64,000 nucleotides of DNA from Robiginitomaculum sp. Lineage in GTDB: Bacteria; Pseudomonadota; Alphaproteobacteria; Caulobacterales; Maricaulaceae. The DNA lies in NCBI GenBank assembly GCA_021776635.1, contig JAJFFN010000021.1, positions 124,001 to 188,000 of the forward strand, in the 5' to 3' direction. Under the pieces are notes generated by a model. It was not told the DNA's origin. It ran no database searches and saw only the letters and a program-made list of their open reading frames with translations. This document shows, piece by piece, positions 36,055 through 44,861 of the stretch; position 1 is the first letter of the stretch, and every line of letters begins with the position of its first letter. A program made the translations under genes and the position numbers.

Positions 36055-36756
36055 TTACTTTCGCAATCCCGCAGCTTCACTTTCGCTCACTTGGGAGCGG
36101 GGTTCGCTTGGTTCGGATTTGTGGTTTTCTTTTGCAGTTTCTAGCTCTTCTTCAACCTCGTCAATAATGCGTTCTATGTCTTCGCCGCGCACTTGTGGGT
36201 CTACGGCGCGGCGCATTTCTCGGACGAATTGCTTACGCAAAGACCGCATACTAACAACACATTTATCGCGGTGGGCGGGCACGTCTGACTTGACCGTATC
36301 CAAGACATGATAGGCGTGAAGAATAGCCTCGAGCGCAGAAAGCCTGCGTTTATGATCGGCGTTCCAACCCGCATCTTCACGCGATGGGACTGCCAAATTC
36401 GGAAACAACCATTTGGCTTTGTCCAACAATCCGCGCATACGCGCCACGGTTCTCGCCCGCTCTAGATCGTAATCGGACGTGACAAATTTATCCGGGTTTA
36501 TTTTACAAAGCTGCTGGGCATAGGCCATTTCGCGCACAACGGTACGTCCCCAGGCCCGCACTTCACTTTTATAGGTCTCTTCGGCACCCACAGCATGTAG
36601 TTTTTCCTGCTTTTTGGTCTCGGCAATTTGCCTGTCGGTTTCGGCGATAGCCCGGCGTACCGAAAGCATGCCAAACATCAATTGTGTCACCAAGGCAATC
36701 AATGAAACCATCATGGCAAAGAGCGAAATTATATTTCCGTCAAGTAGTTCTGCCAT
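36055..36756 (-). CDS. Hypothetical membrane-anchored protein with helical cytoplasmic domain
   Basis: I do not recognise a family. One N-terminal membrane segment (ISLFAMMVSLIALVTQLMFG, about residues 10–29) is followed by a charged helical region (RRAIAETDRQIAETKKQEKLHAV, likely coiled coil) and a mostly helical body with many basic residues. The end is acidic then Ser/Glu-rich (IIDEVEEELETAKENHKSEPSE). GAGAGGA precedes the ATG. It is 26 bp downstream of another unknown gene in the same direction, so the two probably form an operon. Confidence 0.65.
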   Translation of the reverse strand: MAELLDGNIISLFAMMVSLIALVTQLMFGMLSVRRAIAETDRQIAETKKQEKLHAVGAEETYKSEVRAWGRTVVREMAYAQQLCKINPDKFVTSDYDLERARTVARMRGLLDKAKWLFPNLAVPSREDAGWNADHKRRLSALEAILHAYHVLDTVKSDVPAHRDKCVVSMRSLRKQFVREMRRAVDPQVRGEDIERIIDEVEEELETAKENHKSEPSEPRSQVSESEAAGLRK

Positions 36757-36782
36757 CCCCAGTCCTCTCAGTTATGCTTCAG

Positions 36783-37136
36783 CTATTTTAGCGCATCAAA
36801 GTCCGCTTTGTCCATAAGGCTAGCCGCAAGATAGACAATGTCCAGCAAAATGCTTGGTCGTCCGCGCCCGCTTATGGCTGCCAGAGTATCTGCATAAGCT
36901 GCATTTTCGGGCGATAGCCTTACCGTTGTTCTGCGTTTTGGTTTGAACCTAGCTTCCGAGAACCAAGCCGAAACCTCGGGCGCATGCACATTTTCGCGCA
37001 AATGGGTCAAAGCACCGTTCATCACCTTAGAGCGCGCTTTGGTCGACATCTTCCGCCCCATTTGGGCGAGGAGCTTTTCCGCCCCCGGTTCTATTATCAT
37101 TTCCACGGCAATCATTTCAACAGCTTTCATATTCAT
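36783..37136 (-). CDS. Hypothetical small basic protein
   Basis: This 117-residue protein is not recognised. It begins with a Met-rich lead (MNMKAVEMIAVEMIIEPGAE), so the start could be at Met 3 or later. The middle is basic (MGRKMSTKARSKVMNGALTHLRENV), and RRTTVRLSPENAAYADTLAAISGRGRP looks like a beta-helix segment as found in ribbon-helix-helix DNA binders. That last point is a guess from pattern only. It precedes the membrane-anchored unknown. The 234 bp upstream to the SH3 gene are AT-rich with no gene. Confidence 0.55.
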   Translation of the reverse strand: MNMKAVEMIAVEMIIEPGAEKLLAQMGRKMSTKARSKVMNGALTHLRENVHAPEVSAWFSEARFKPKRRTTVRLSPENAAYADTLAAISGRGRPSILLDIVYLAASLMDKADFDALK

Positions 37137-37370
37137 GCTTTTTTCTTATCCATGACTTTGCATAGTATGGTTAACTAATAATTATCAAACATGTGGTTTT
37201 GAAAGCAGTTTCGGCAATAAGGTAAATGAAATATAAATAGGTATGGGGGAATGAAAGATAATTTGGCTTTCAATTGATTTACCAATGCAACAGAAGATAA
37301 ACATAGCTGCATACTCGGTAAAATACAAATGACGGAAATAAAAATGGCTATAGGTGCCGTCCTACAAACC

Positions 37371-38039
37371 CTAAAGCGGTTTAGCGCCCCAGAGCATTGA
37401 TCTAAGGGCGTAGCCTGTTATGTGGCTTTCTGGGTCTGTGACCCGGCACCAGTTTTTAGCGTCGCATTCCTCTAGTGCCAAAAGTGCGCCTTTACCAGCT
37501 GTGGCTTGCTTACGGGAATCTGATCTGGGTTTGGCGCGTAGGGTAATCTCGCCGCGTACCAACACCATGCGTTTACCGTCGAGTAGCCGTCTGTTCATCC
37601 AACTTTCATCGCCGTTAACATCGCGGACTTTGCGCCAAATTTCTGTTTCGGCGACCACGATCATCGGTAGGCCGCGTCTTGAATATTGCCACTGTACTGG
37701 GTGCTTGCTGCTCGGCCCTGTGCGGCCATTTGATGTGGAGTATTTCAAGGACACATAACGCGGCACTCTAAACCCGGATGGGGTCTTGGTAGCTTTGACC
37801 CGGATAAGGTTTTTGGTCACGCGCTCATTTGGCCCGGGGACATCTTCAACAATCCGGGCCTTAAATGGTGCATCAGCCGAATGCGGCGCAACCGCGCCCC
37901 TAGGCACAGTTTGCGCTGACGCTGAAATTGCCCCAAGCATTGCCCCAAGCATTGCCCCAAGAATTGTCGCAGACATTGCCGCTGACAATGCGAAAAACCT
38001 TGTTGTAAAAATGATTGAAAAAACCGACTTACTGCCCAC
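37371..38039 (-). CDS. Exported SH3-domain protein
   Basis: A signal peptide with an Ala/Met/Gly-rich core (residues about 12–42, cleavage near ISASAQ) is followed by two bacterial SH3-like repeats. The first is near LIRVKATKTPSGFRVPRYVSLKYSTSNGRTGPS, and the second near MVLVRGEITLRAKPRSDSRKQATAGKGALLALEECDAKNWCRV. It resembles the COG3807/DUF1058 group of periplasmic SH3 proteins. The start is GTG; no in-frame ATG lies just upstream. The signal core contains a 12-bp tandem repeat. Role unknown, perhaps cell-wall binding. Confidence 0.75.
   Translation of the reverse strand: MGSKSVFSIIFTTRFFALSAAMSATILGAMLGAMLGAISASAQTVPRGAVAPHSADAPFKARIVEDVPGPNERVTKNLIRVKATKTPSGFRVPRYVSLKYSTSNGRTGPSSKHPVQWQYSRRGLPMIVVAETEIWRKVRDVNGDESWMNRRLLDGKRMVLVRGEITLRAKPRSDSRKQATAGKGALLALEECDAKNWCRVTDPESHITGYALRSMLWGAKPL
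37927..37962. repeat. 12-bp tandem repeat in the SH3 signal-peptide region
   Basis: ATTGCCCCAAGC occurs at 37927, 37939 and, with one change at the last base, 37951. The frame is kept and encodes repeated AMLG residues in the hydrophobic core, so copy number would change signal-peptide length. Confidence 0.85.
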
Positions 38040-38190
38040 GGCTAACCCTTTTGCTTTTGGTAAACAGATGGTTTATGGGCCAAGAGAATTACCGAGGCGT
38101 AAACAAGCTTAGATATTTGCCAAAACTTTACTTGCTAATGTGGCCAGAACAGGCTTTTTTACGGGGATGGAAAACCAACTAAAATCAAAT

Positions 38191-39183
38191 ATGGCCCAAC
38201 CCGACACGACAAAGCCAAAGATAATTGTAACGCGCAGATTACCAGATGCCGTCCATACCCGATTGGTGGATTTGTTTGATGCCAAGTTAAATGACAATGA
38301 TATTCCTATGAGCCAAGACGAACTTAAGCGGGCCGTAAAAACCGCAAATGTTTTGGTGCCAACGGTGACCGATAAAATAGACGCGGATGTGATTGCCGCC
38401 GCCGGGCCTGGGCTAAAACTGATTGCAAATTTCGGAGCTGGTACAGACCATATAGACCGCGCGAGCGCACACGCAAAAAACATCATCATCACCAATACGC
38501 CCGGTGTACTAACCGAAGACACCGCAGATTTCGCCATGGCTTTAATCTTGGCCGTACCCCGCCGTTTGGTCGCCGCGGATAGATTAACCCGAGCAGGCGA
38601 GTTTAAAGGCTGGACACCCACAGGTATTCTCGGCCACCGTGTGCGCGGCAAAAAGCTCGGCATTGTTGGTATGGGGCGGATTGGGCAAGCCATCGCAAGG
38701 CGGGCATCCGCATTTGGCCTCAAGGTACATTACCATAACCGCAGCCCGGTCTCTCCGCCCATTGAAGACGCCTTACATGCGACATATTGGCCCGACCTAG
38801 ACGACATGATGGCCAATGTAGATATACTTTCTATTAACTGCCCAAGCACGCCCCAGACCTATCATTTAATCTCGGCAGAACGCCTTGCCGCCATGCCGAA
38901 ACACGGGGTTATCATCAACACTTCGCGCGGCGAAATCATCGACGAAGCCGCCCTTGCTGATGCTCTGGCCAACTGTCAAATCGCAGGGGCTGGTCTTGAT
39001 GTTTACGAAAATGAGCCAAAGATACACGCCGGATTACTCGGTTTGCCCAATGTTATTTTGGCGCCACATATAGCCTCAGCCACCCACGAATCGCGCCTAG
39101 AGATGGGCGAAAAAGTCATGATAAATATCCGCGCCCTCTACGATGGTCATAGATGCCCCGACAGAGTTTTACCGCCTGCGTAA
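38191..39183 (+). CDS. D-isomer-specific 2-hydroxyacid dehydrogenase (glyoxylate reductase-like)
   Basis: This is an NAD(P)-dependent reductase of glyoxylate/hydroxypyruvate type. PKIIVTRRLPDAV opens the protein; NFGAGTDHID, the cofactor motif GIVGMGRIGQAIARRA, INTSRGEIIDEAAL with the catalytic Arg, then the Glu of DVYENEP and the His of LAPHIASATHESR complete the site. I chose MAQPDTTKPK at 38191 as the start by family N-terminus; 38167 (ATG) and 38140 (GTG) are alternatives and no ribosome site decides. It is convergent with tyrC. Confidence 0.88.
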   Translation: MAQPDTTKPKIIVTRRLPDAVHTRLVDLFDAKLNDNDIPMSQDELKRAVKTANVLVPTVTDKIDADVIAAAGPGLKLIANFGAGTDHIDRASAHAKNIIITNTPGVLTEDTADFAMALILAVPRRLVAADRLTRAGEFKGWTPTGILGHRVRGKKLGIVGMGRIGQAIARRASAFGLKVHYHNRSPVSPPIEDALHATYWPDLDDMMANVDILSINCPSTPQTYHLISAERLAAMPKHGVIINTSRGEIIDEAALADALANCQIAGAGLDVYENEPKIHAGLLGLPNVILAPHIASATHESRLEMGEKVMINIRALYDGHRCPDRVLPPA

Positions 39184-39209
39184 GAAAACCGTAGTGAAAT
39201 TACTTTAGT

Positions 39210-40136
39210 TTACTCTTCTTCGTCGCCCGTACCATCGCGGCCGAAATTTGGTTGGGGGTTGTCTTGGCCTGCGTCTATGATGCGGGTTCGGATGTCTCGG
39301 GTTTTTGTAAATTCCTTTAGGAGGGTATCTCCGTCGCCCCAGCGCACTGCTTTTTTAAGGGCGGTCAAATCTTCGATATAGCGCCCCAAAACATCAAGCA
39401 CGGCATCTTTGTTTTGTAAAAATACATCGCGCCACATGACCGGGTCAGAGGCGGCAATACGGGTAAAATCCCGAAAACCGCCAGCCGAATATTTCACCAC
39501 TTCACCACGGGTCACGGTTTCCATATCCGTAGCCGTTCCCACCAAAGCATAGGCGATTAAATGGGGCAGATGGGACGTGGTTGCCAACACCAAATCATGG
39601 TGCCCAGCGTCCATAAAAGTTACGCGCGAGCCTATGGTTTGCCAGAATTTTTTGAGTGTTTGTGCCGTAAGGTCTGTCTCATCAGTTGGCGTGAGAATAC
39701 ACCACCGGTCCGTAAACAACGCCGCAAAGCCTGCCTGCGGCCCGCTTTGTTCGGTGCCGGCGATTGGATGTCCACCGATGAAACTTATGCCCTTTGGCAA
39801 GATCGCCGTAATTTTTTCGACCACATCCCCTTTGACCGAACCAACATCCGTTAGGGTTGCACCCTGTTTCATATTTGGGAGTAGTTGTTTGGCCGTGCTA
39901 GAAATTTTATTTGGCGGCGTTGCCAATATAACCAGGTCTGCATGGGTAGGGTCGGCGACTTCTGTCACCTCATCACAGATTTTTAGACCGCGCAATGTTG
40001 TGCGTACATCTGCATTTGTGTCGGCAATAGCAACGTGTTTTGCTGCACCAAATTCACGGCAGGCCCGGGCTATGGACGAACCTATGAGCCCGCCGCCGAC
40101 GATCAGAACATTTGAATATTTGGATGGTTGTGCCAT
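39210..40136 (-). CDS. tyrC: Prephenate/arogenate dehydrogenase (TyrC/TyrA type)
   Basis: This enzyme does the oxidative decarboxylation step to tyrosine. The NAD motif is LIVGGGLIGSSIARACRE near residue 10. GSVKGDV, GGHPIAGTEQSGPQAG with the catalytic His, and LATTSHLPHLIAYALVG are diagnostic. The GFRDFTRIAASDPVMWRDVFLQN segment is also typical. Its 308 residues match the cyclohexadienyl dehydrogenase group. It starts 3 bp after the chorismate mutase stop, forming one operon with it and the methyltransferase. Confidence 0.93.
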   Translation of the reverse strand: MAQPSKYSNVLIVGGGLIGSSIARACREFGAAKHVAIADTNADVRTTLRGLKICDEVTEVADPTHADLVILATPPNKISSTAKQLLPNMKQGATLTDVGSVKGDVVEKITAILPKGISFIGGHPIAGTEQSGPQAGFAALFTDRWCILTPTDETDLTAQTLKKFWQTIGSRVTFMDAGHHDLVLATTSHLPHLIAYALVGTATDMETVTRGEVVKYSAGGFRDFTRIAASDPVMWRDVFLQNKDAVLDVLGRYIEDLTALKKAVRWGDGDTLLKEFTKTRDIRTRIIDAGQDNPQPNFGRDGTGDEEE

Positions 40137-40139
40137 GCT

Positions 40140-40955
40140 TTAATCTTCTACTGGAAGTGGGATCGGGGCAGGTAAAACGCCGATGATTTTTACGGCTTCT
40201 ACCTGTGCGGACAGGCTTTGAATTTCTGAACTGTCGTCGGTAAAATATCCTGGCACACTATAGAGGCAACGGCCTTTCATTTCGGCGCGGAGCCTTCCCG
40301 GCAGTCCTGCATCTTCAAATAATTTGGATAAGCTCAACGGCGCGGCCAAAGGGCCTGCTTCTACATATACAAGCGTGATATCATCTCCCGACGGTTCTAT
40401 CACTGCCTTAGATACGGCTACGGCTACGGGCCAATCCCAATTACCAATGCGCGGTAAAGCGGCCAAAATATGCATGCCGGACATAGCACCTTCAGGACCA
40501 AGAGCCGTCCACCAATTGCTCATAGTGCCAGGTGCAGGCAGCACGGCGACACCCTCAAGATCGGCAAAGGCTGCTGCCAGAGCTGCGCTTGTAGTCGGGT
40601 AGGTATGGGCGGGAATAGAGGCGCCAAATCGGTCGCGCACTAAAGACCATGATGAGAGCGCGTCCCCGACAAGGGCGATATGCAGCCCTATTGGGCCTTG
40701 TACGGTCAAGCTTGCGCTGGTCAGTTCGGCCCAAATATGCGAGACGAGTTCTGGTGCTGTTGCGCCGGCTTTACGGGCTAAGTCCCGCACATGGCTCTCT
40801 TCGCGCGAAGGCCGCCAGACATTGGCACCAGATTTTGCGCGGCGCACGGCGGCGGCCAAGTCCATACGCTCAGCGATTAAATTTAGCAAAGCCGTATCGA
40901 CCCGGTCGATTTCGCTGCGCAGCGCTGCCATGGCTTTTGCATTTGGTGTACTCAT
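40140..40955 (-). CDS. Chorismate mutase (AroQ-type) with divergent C-terminal domain
   Basis: The N-terminal 85 residues form an AroQ chorismate mutase (LRSEIDRVDTALLNLIAERMDLAAAVRRAKSG, then WRPSREESHVRDLARKAG). The rest (about 95–271) resembles a degenerate prephenate dehydratase-like layout (LHIALVGDALSSWSLVRDRFG), but I see no intact catalytic TRF motif. It supplies prephenate to the adjacent TyrC. Its start overlaps the end of the methyltransferase by 4 bp. Whether the C-terminal part is regulatory or has lost function is open. Confidence 0.82.
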   Translation of the reverse strand: MSTPNAKAMAALRSEIDRVDTALLNLIAERMDLAAAVRRAKSGANVWRPSREESHVRDLARKAGATAPELVSHIWAELTSASLTVQGPIGLHIALVGDALSSWSLVRDRFGASIPAHTYPTTSAALAAAFADLEGVAVLPAPGTMSNWWTALGPEGAMSGMHILAALPRIGNWDWPVAVAVSKAVIEPSGDDITLVYVEAGPLAAPLSLSKLFEDAGLPGRLRAEMKGRCLYSVPGYFTDDSSEIQSLSAQVEAVKIIGVLPAPIPLPVED

Positions 40956-41731
40956 CTTTTTGCGCCGTTTCTCTTATAGCTATGAACATGTGTCGAGGCG
41001 CCAGCGGATGTACCTAAAACTCCAGAGCCGGAAAATTGTGGGCGCCGCAGACGTTTTTGCTGTCGACCTTCTTGTCCGCCATACAGGCGCTTGACCGCTT
41101 CTACAAGTACCAGTCCTGAAAATCCTGGCCAAACGGTTTCGCCAAATTTTTCAAAACCGCTAGCCATAGACGCACCACATATTTTGTTAATGGGCGGGCA
41201 AAACAAGGCGCCGGAACGCACCAAAGGCACAAATCCGCTCGTTTTAAGGGCATCTGATAATTGTTTGCGCGAAAAAGGCCGCCCCGCCCCGAACGGGGTT
41301 TTGTCAGAACGTGCCCATAAACCAGCGCGGTTGGATGCGATAATGACAATGCGGCCTTCTGGTTTCATCACCCGCCAAAGCTCATCCAATAATGCAGGAA
41401 TTAGCGGCGCTTCTTCTAGTCCGTGGGCTACCAATATGCGGTCGAACACACTGGGTTCAAATGGGAATTCATGTTCCATTGTTAGCGCAGAGATATTCCC
41501 TCGGTTTGACATTTGCCGCGCTGCTCCTTGCTCAGACGGCATGGCGTATATGAGGCTATGGGCACCGTCACCATAGACGTTTAAATAGGGTATACCATAG
41601 CCAAACCCTAATACGTCTAACCCGTTTAAGTCAGGCCATAAGGTTTGCAATTTTCGCGAAACCATGGTTTGCGCCGCTACGCCCAAGCGCGACGTATAAA
41701 ACTGTTCCAATTTTTGTACACTTTGGCGCAA
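40952..41731 (-). CDS. SAM-dependent methyltransferase-like protein
   Basis: This looks like a class I methyltransferase fold of the Methyltransf_11 type. LNGLDVLGFGYGIPYLNVYG replaces the usual glycine-rich motif I, and FDRILVAHGLEEAPLIPALLDELWRVMKPEGRIVIIASNRAGLW matches the region around motif III. The motif I glycines are weak, so SAM binding is not certain. The tail is basic. Its stop overlaps the chorismate mutase start by 4 bp, so it heads the tyrosine operon. The substrate is unknown. Confidence 0.72.
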   Translation of the reverse strand: MRQSVQKLEQFYTSRLGVAAQTMVSRKLQTLWPDLNGLDVLGFGYGIPYLNVYGDGAHSLIYAMPSEQGAARQMSNRGNISALTMEHEFPFEPSVFDRILVAHGLEEAPLIPALLDELWRVMKPEGRIVIIASNRAGLWARSDKTPFGAGRPFSRKQLSDALKTSGFVPLVRSGALFCPPINKICGASMASGFEKFGETVWPGFSGLVLVEAVKRLYGGQEGRQQKRLRRPQFSGSGVLGTSAGASTHVHSYKRNGAKR

Positions 41732-41742
41732 TTGCGATATCC

Positions 41743-41798
41743 TATGGTTTGTATTACACTTATGGTTTTATATTACACTTATGGTTTTGTGTTACACT
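41743..41798. repeat. Three tandem copies of an 18–19-bp unit between gloB and the methyltransferase gene
   Basis: TATGGTTTGTATTACACT (41743), TATGGTTTTATATTACACT (41761) and TATGGTTTTGTGTTACACT (41780) follow without gaps. They lie in the divergent promoter region and could hold repeated binding sites or be a variable-number repeat. Confidence 0.85.
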
Positions 41799-41842
41799 TG
41801 TCTATTTACTGCTGGGCATAAGTATTTCATATAATCACAGCT

Positions 41843-42559
41843 ATGATAACCCTGTTTCCCTGCCTAAATGATAATTATGGATTTTTATTGGTTGAGCCAA
41901 AATCCGGCCTCTGTGCAACAATTGACACGCCTGACGGCAAACAAATTGCGGCAGAGCTTGATCGGCGCGGCCTGCGCTTGACCCATATTTTTAACACCCA
42001 TCACCACTATGATCATGTCGATGGCAATCTATATTTAAAGGAAAAATACGGCGCGACCATTGTCGGCGCACAAATTGACGAGAAGCGGATTCCCGGTATT
42101 GATATTATGCTTGCGGACGGTGAAATTTTCAAATTTGGGGCCTATGATGTTCACCTAATCCATACGCCTGGACATACACTTGGTCATTGCGCCTATTATG
42201 TACCCGACGAAAAAAGCGTGTTTGTGGGCGATACTATTTTCGTTATGGGTTGCGGCAGGTTATTTGAAGGCACACCAGAGCAAATGTTTGCCAGCATTGC
42301 CAAGCTCGCCAGTTTACCACGCGAGACCAAAATCTATTGCGCCCATGAATATACATTATCAAATGCTGCATTTGCAAAAACTGTAGAGCCGGATAATCTG
42401 GATTTGCAAGCCGCCGTTAAAACGGCAAAATCCTTGCGCACCAAAGTGCTGCCAACAGTGCCCACGTCTATAATGGCTGAGCGAGCAACAAACCCGTTTA
42501 TGCGGGCGAAGACAGCAGAAAAATTAGGGGAAATCCGCAAAGCAAAAGACAGATTTTAG
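41843..42559 (+). CDS. gloB: Hydroxyacylglutathione hydrolase (glyoxalase II)
   Basis: GloB hydrolyses S-lactoylglutathione to D-lactate and glutathione, finishing methylglyoxal detoxification. The metallo-beta-lactamase motif THHHYDHVDG has H53, H55, D57 and H58. HTPGHTLGHCAYYV, VFVGDTIFVMGCGRLFEGTPEQM and CAHEYTLSN supply the other ligands and the substrate loop. Its 238 residues are slightly short but complete. It is convergent with the GGDEF/EAL gene, with no gap. Confidence 0.95.
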   Translation: MITLFPCLNDNYGFLLVEPKSGLCATIDTPDGKQIAAELDRRGLRLTHIFNTHHHYDHVDGNLYLKEKYGATIVGAQIDEKRIPGIDIMLADGEIFKFGAYDVHLIHTPGHTLGHCAYYVPDEKSVFVGDTIFVMGCGRLFEGTPEQMFASIAKLASLPRETKIYCAHEYTLSNAAFAKTVEPDNLDLQAAVKTAKSLRTKVLPTVPTSIMAERATNPFMRAKTAEKLGEIRKAKDRF

Positions 42560-44278
42560 CTAAGCTCTTTTAGTTTTCTTGGCCTCGTTATTGAGGCTGA
42601 CTTGCGGGGACGGCGCGGGAATGCCAAACATAAAGCCTTGCAAATAATCAACGCCAAGCCTGGTGAGTAAATCCGCATCTTCGCGCGAGCCAACCATTTC
42701 TGCCACAGTTTTAACAGAAAATGTTTGTGCCAAATCCACCATCATGCGCACAAAAACTTGTTTGTGCGGGGTCAATGACAGATCTCGGATAAAGCTACCG
42801 TCAATTTTTATTTCGTCTGCTTCAATTGCCATTAAGTTTCTAAAGGTTGTGTGCCCTGCACCAAAATCATCAATAGAGAAATGGCATCCTAGGGCGCGAA
42901 CTTCCATGGAGAACTGTCCTGCCATAGCCGGGTCGTCAAGCGCAACGGTCTCTGTCATTTCTACGTTCACGCGTTTGCACTGCGGGCCAAGTGATTTAAG
43001 GGCTCCAATATAGTCCCGCGCCGTTTGTTCGCATTTAACCGTAGCAGCGGATACATTGAGCGCGAGCTTGATGTTCGGAAAATTTATCAAAGTTTCTCTG
43101 GCAATCTCAAGGGCGCGTCTGTCAAGTAAATGCACACATTCAAGCCGTTCTGCAGCCATAATAAATTCTGCGGCTGATGTCAGTTCGCCGTCTTCGCGGC
43201 GCAAGCGTAACAAACATTCAAAGTGATGTGTGTCGCGTGTATCGGCGTGGACAATAGGCTGATATGCCAAAGTAATCCTGCGGTCATTGAGCGCGCCCAC
43301 AACATCGTCGCGGGTTAAATCAGCTTTGCTTTGTCTTGGTTTAAGATCAGGTAAATCACGGCTATAAGCAACGAAATTTCCACCTTTTAAACGGGAATGG
43401 GCAATTGCTGTCGCGGCTTGTTGCATGGCATCGGTTGCGCTGGTTGCTTTTTGTGAAAGGGCACTGCCGCCTATTGCAAACCTGGCGCGAAGATCACCGT
43501 GAGGGCTTGCGTAGGGTGTTTCGGATACGGTTTTTAAAATCCGCGCCGCGATGTTTTGCATTTCCTTTGTGCCGCAATCCGAAAGGCCAATGCCAAAAGA
43601 GCGGCCTGATATCCGACCACAAATATCTGGCGTGCGCACACAGGCCTTTAAACGGTCCGCCACCGCTTTTACAAGCCGGTCGCCTGCTTCATAACCGTAG
43701 GTCGCGTTAATATCCATAATATTGGCAATTGAAAGCACAATATAACTAGCCTGGCGGTCATAGCGCTGTGCAGTTGCCAACATATGATTAAGACCTTCGG
43801 CAATCCGAGATTTATTCCAAAGACCGGTCAGGCTATCAAATGATGCATGATATCCTGCTTGTTCTTCTTGAATTTTGCGTGTTTGAATATTGGTGATCAC
43901 GCCAATAATATGGCTGGCTTTCTTACCCTCTCCGTCTATGCGTTGCCCGCGCTCTTCGACCCAAATATTACGGCCATCAAAGGTTCGGATTTGGTAGTCT
44001 ATTTGAAATTTTGCCCCGTTCCAGCTTAAGGAGCCAAGTGCCTGATTTCGCGTGCTGAGCGCATCGTCGCAAAGACGCTCAATATATTCGGCTTCTGATC
44101 GGGGGATGTCATCTGCGCGTGAACAAAAAAGTGCGGCAGTGAGATCCTCGTCCCGCCACTGAAATTTAGTTTTGTCCTCAACCAAGTGCCACGTATAGGT
44201 AGCCGCGCCCAAGAGCCCAATAATATCGCGCTCGCCGACTGCGTTTTCACACACTTTATTGAGTTTTTTCTTCGCCAT
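42560..44278 (-). CDS. PAS–GGDEF–EAL protein, degenerate GGDEF with probably active EAL
   Basis: This is a cyclic-di-GMP turnover protein, likely cytoplasmic since no membrane segment is seen. A PAS-like domain (residues about 20–135) is followed by a GGDEF domain whose active motif reads SGRSF (224–228), so cyclase activity should be lost. The EAL domain keeps the catalytic set: E354 (ECL for EAL), N408, E440/E443, D470-D471, K491, E527 and Q547, with LQGFMFGIP. A phosphodiesterase is therefore likely. Its 572 residues fit. It is convergent with gloB. The 145 bp upstream hold no gene. Confidence 0.9.
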   Translation of the reverse strand: MAKKKLNKVCENAVGERDIIGLLGAATYTWHLVEDKTKFQWRDEDLTAALFCSRADDIPRSEAEYIERLCDDALSTRNQALGSLSWNGAKFQIDYQIRTFDGRNIWVEERGQRIDGEGKKASHIIGVITNIQTRKIQEEQAGYHASFDSLTGLWNKSRIAEGLNHMLATAQRYDRQASYIVLSIANIMDINATYGYEAGDRLVKAVADRLKACVRTPDICGRISGRSFGIGLSDCGTKEMQNIAARILKTVSETPYASPHGDLRARFAIGGSALSQKATSATDAMQQAATAIAHSRLKGGNFVAYSRDLPDLKPRQSKADLTRDDVVGALNDRRITLAYQPIVHADTRDTHHFECLLRLRREDGELTSAAEFIMAAERLECVHLLDRRALEIARETLINFPNIKLALNVSAATVKCEQTARDYIGALKSLGPQCKRVNVEMTETVALDDPAMAGQFSMEVRALGCHFSIDDFGAGHTTFRNLMAIEADEIKIDGSFIRDLSLTPHKQVFVRMMVDLAQTFSVKTVAEMVGSREDADLLTRLGVDYLQGFMFGIPAPSPQVSLNNEAKKTKRA

Positions 44279-44423
44279 CAGTTTTGTTCAATCTGGCCTA
44301 ACTTAATAATCTCAAGGCCTGCTTTTATTCCTATTGCACACACAATTCTTATTGAAGAGCAACAATTACAGCAACAGCCTTAAGAAACCGATACCAAAAC
44401 AGGGTAAATAAACTAAATTTTAT

Positions 44424-44861
44424 TTACCCACCGAGGCCTTCACCAACGGCAAAATCACGTCTTGCGCTGGCAATTGTGACAATAAACCCAGCCATAACAT
44501 CCATTAGGGCCATGAGCATGATCAAGAAAAATACGGAAGTCGCAAAGCCTTCAAGCATTAAAAATTCAACAAGGCAGAAAATGAACAATATCATTGAAAG
44601 TGCATGGTTCATTATAGCCGCACGGCCAACGCCCGTCGATTTAAGAAGTTCAAAAAACAATGTGAACAAAGCTACGGTCATCAATGCATGACCAGGTGTA
44701 ATCACCCAGTTAGCGCCGCTTGCCATATGTATGGACTGAAAAGGTTCATTGAGGCGTGCGCTGAGCTGCTCAGCGGTGGCAAATGTCGCGTCCGCGAAGG
44801 CCATAATGTTATATATAATAATCGGTATAATCATTAGTGGTAAGATTGTAAATGCGCCCAT
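44424..44861 (-). CDS. Hypothetical small integral membrane protein
   Basis: A 145-residue protein with four hydrophobic segments (about residues 5–25, 55–72, 85–105 and 108–130) and a small soluble loop with FQSIHMASGANWVITPGHA. I do not recognise the family. It is divergent from the DUF350 gene across 201 bp, where an ATAGG/CCTAT dyad (near 44935–44951) is the only structure I note. Confidence 0.65.
   Translation of the reverse strand: MGAFTILPLMIIPIIIYNIMAFADATFATAEQLSARLNEPFQSIHMASGANWVITPGHALMTVALFTLFFELLKSTGVGRAAIMNHALSMILFIFCLVEFLMLEGFATSVFFLIMLMALMDVMAGFIVTIASARRDFAVGEGLGG

Noticed and set aside
37137..37370. A small RNA or gene in the AT-rich gap before the SH3 gene
   Set aside because: No frame with a ribosome site, no strong hairpin with a T-run and no promoter pair other than weak AT-rich boxes were seen.
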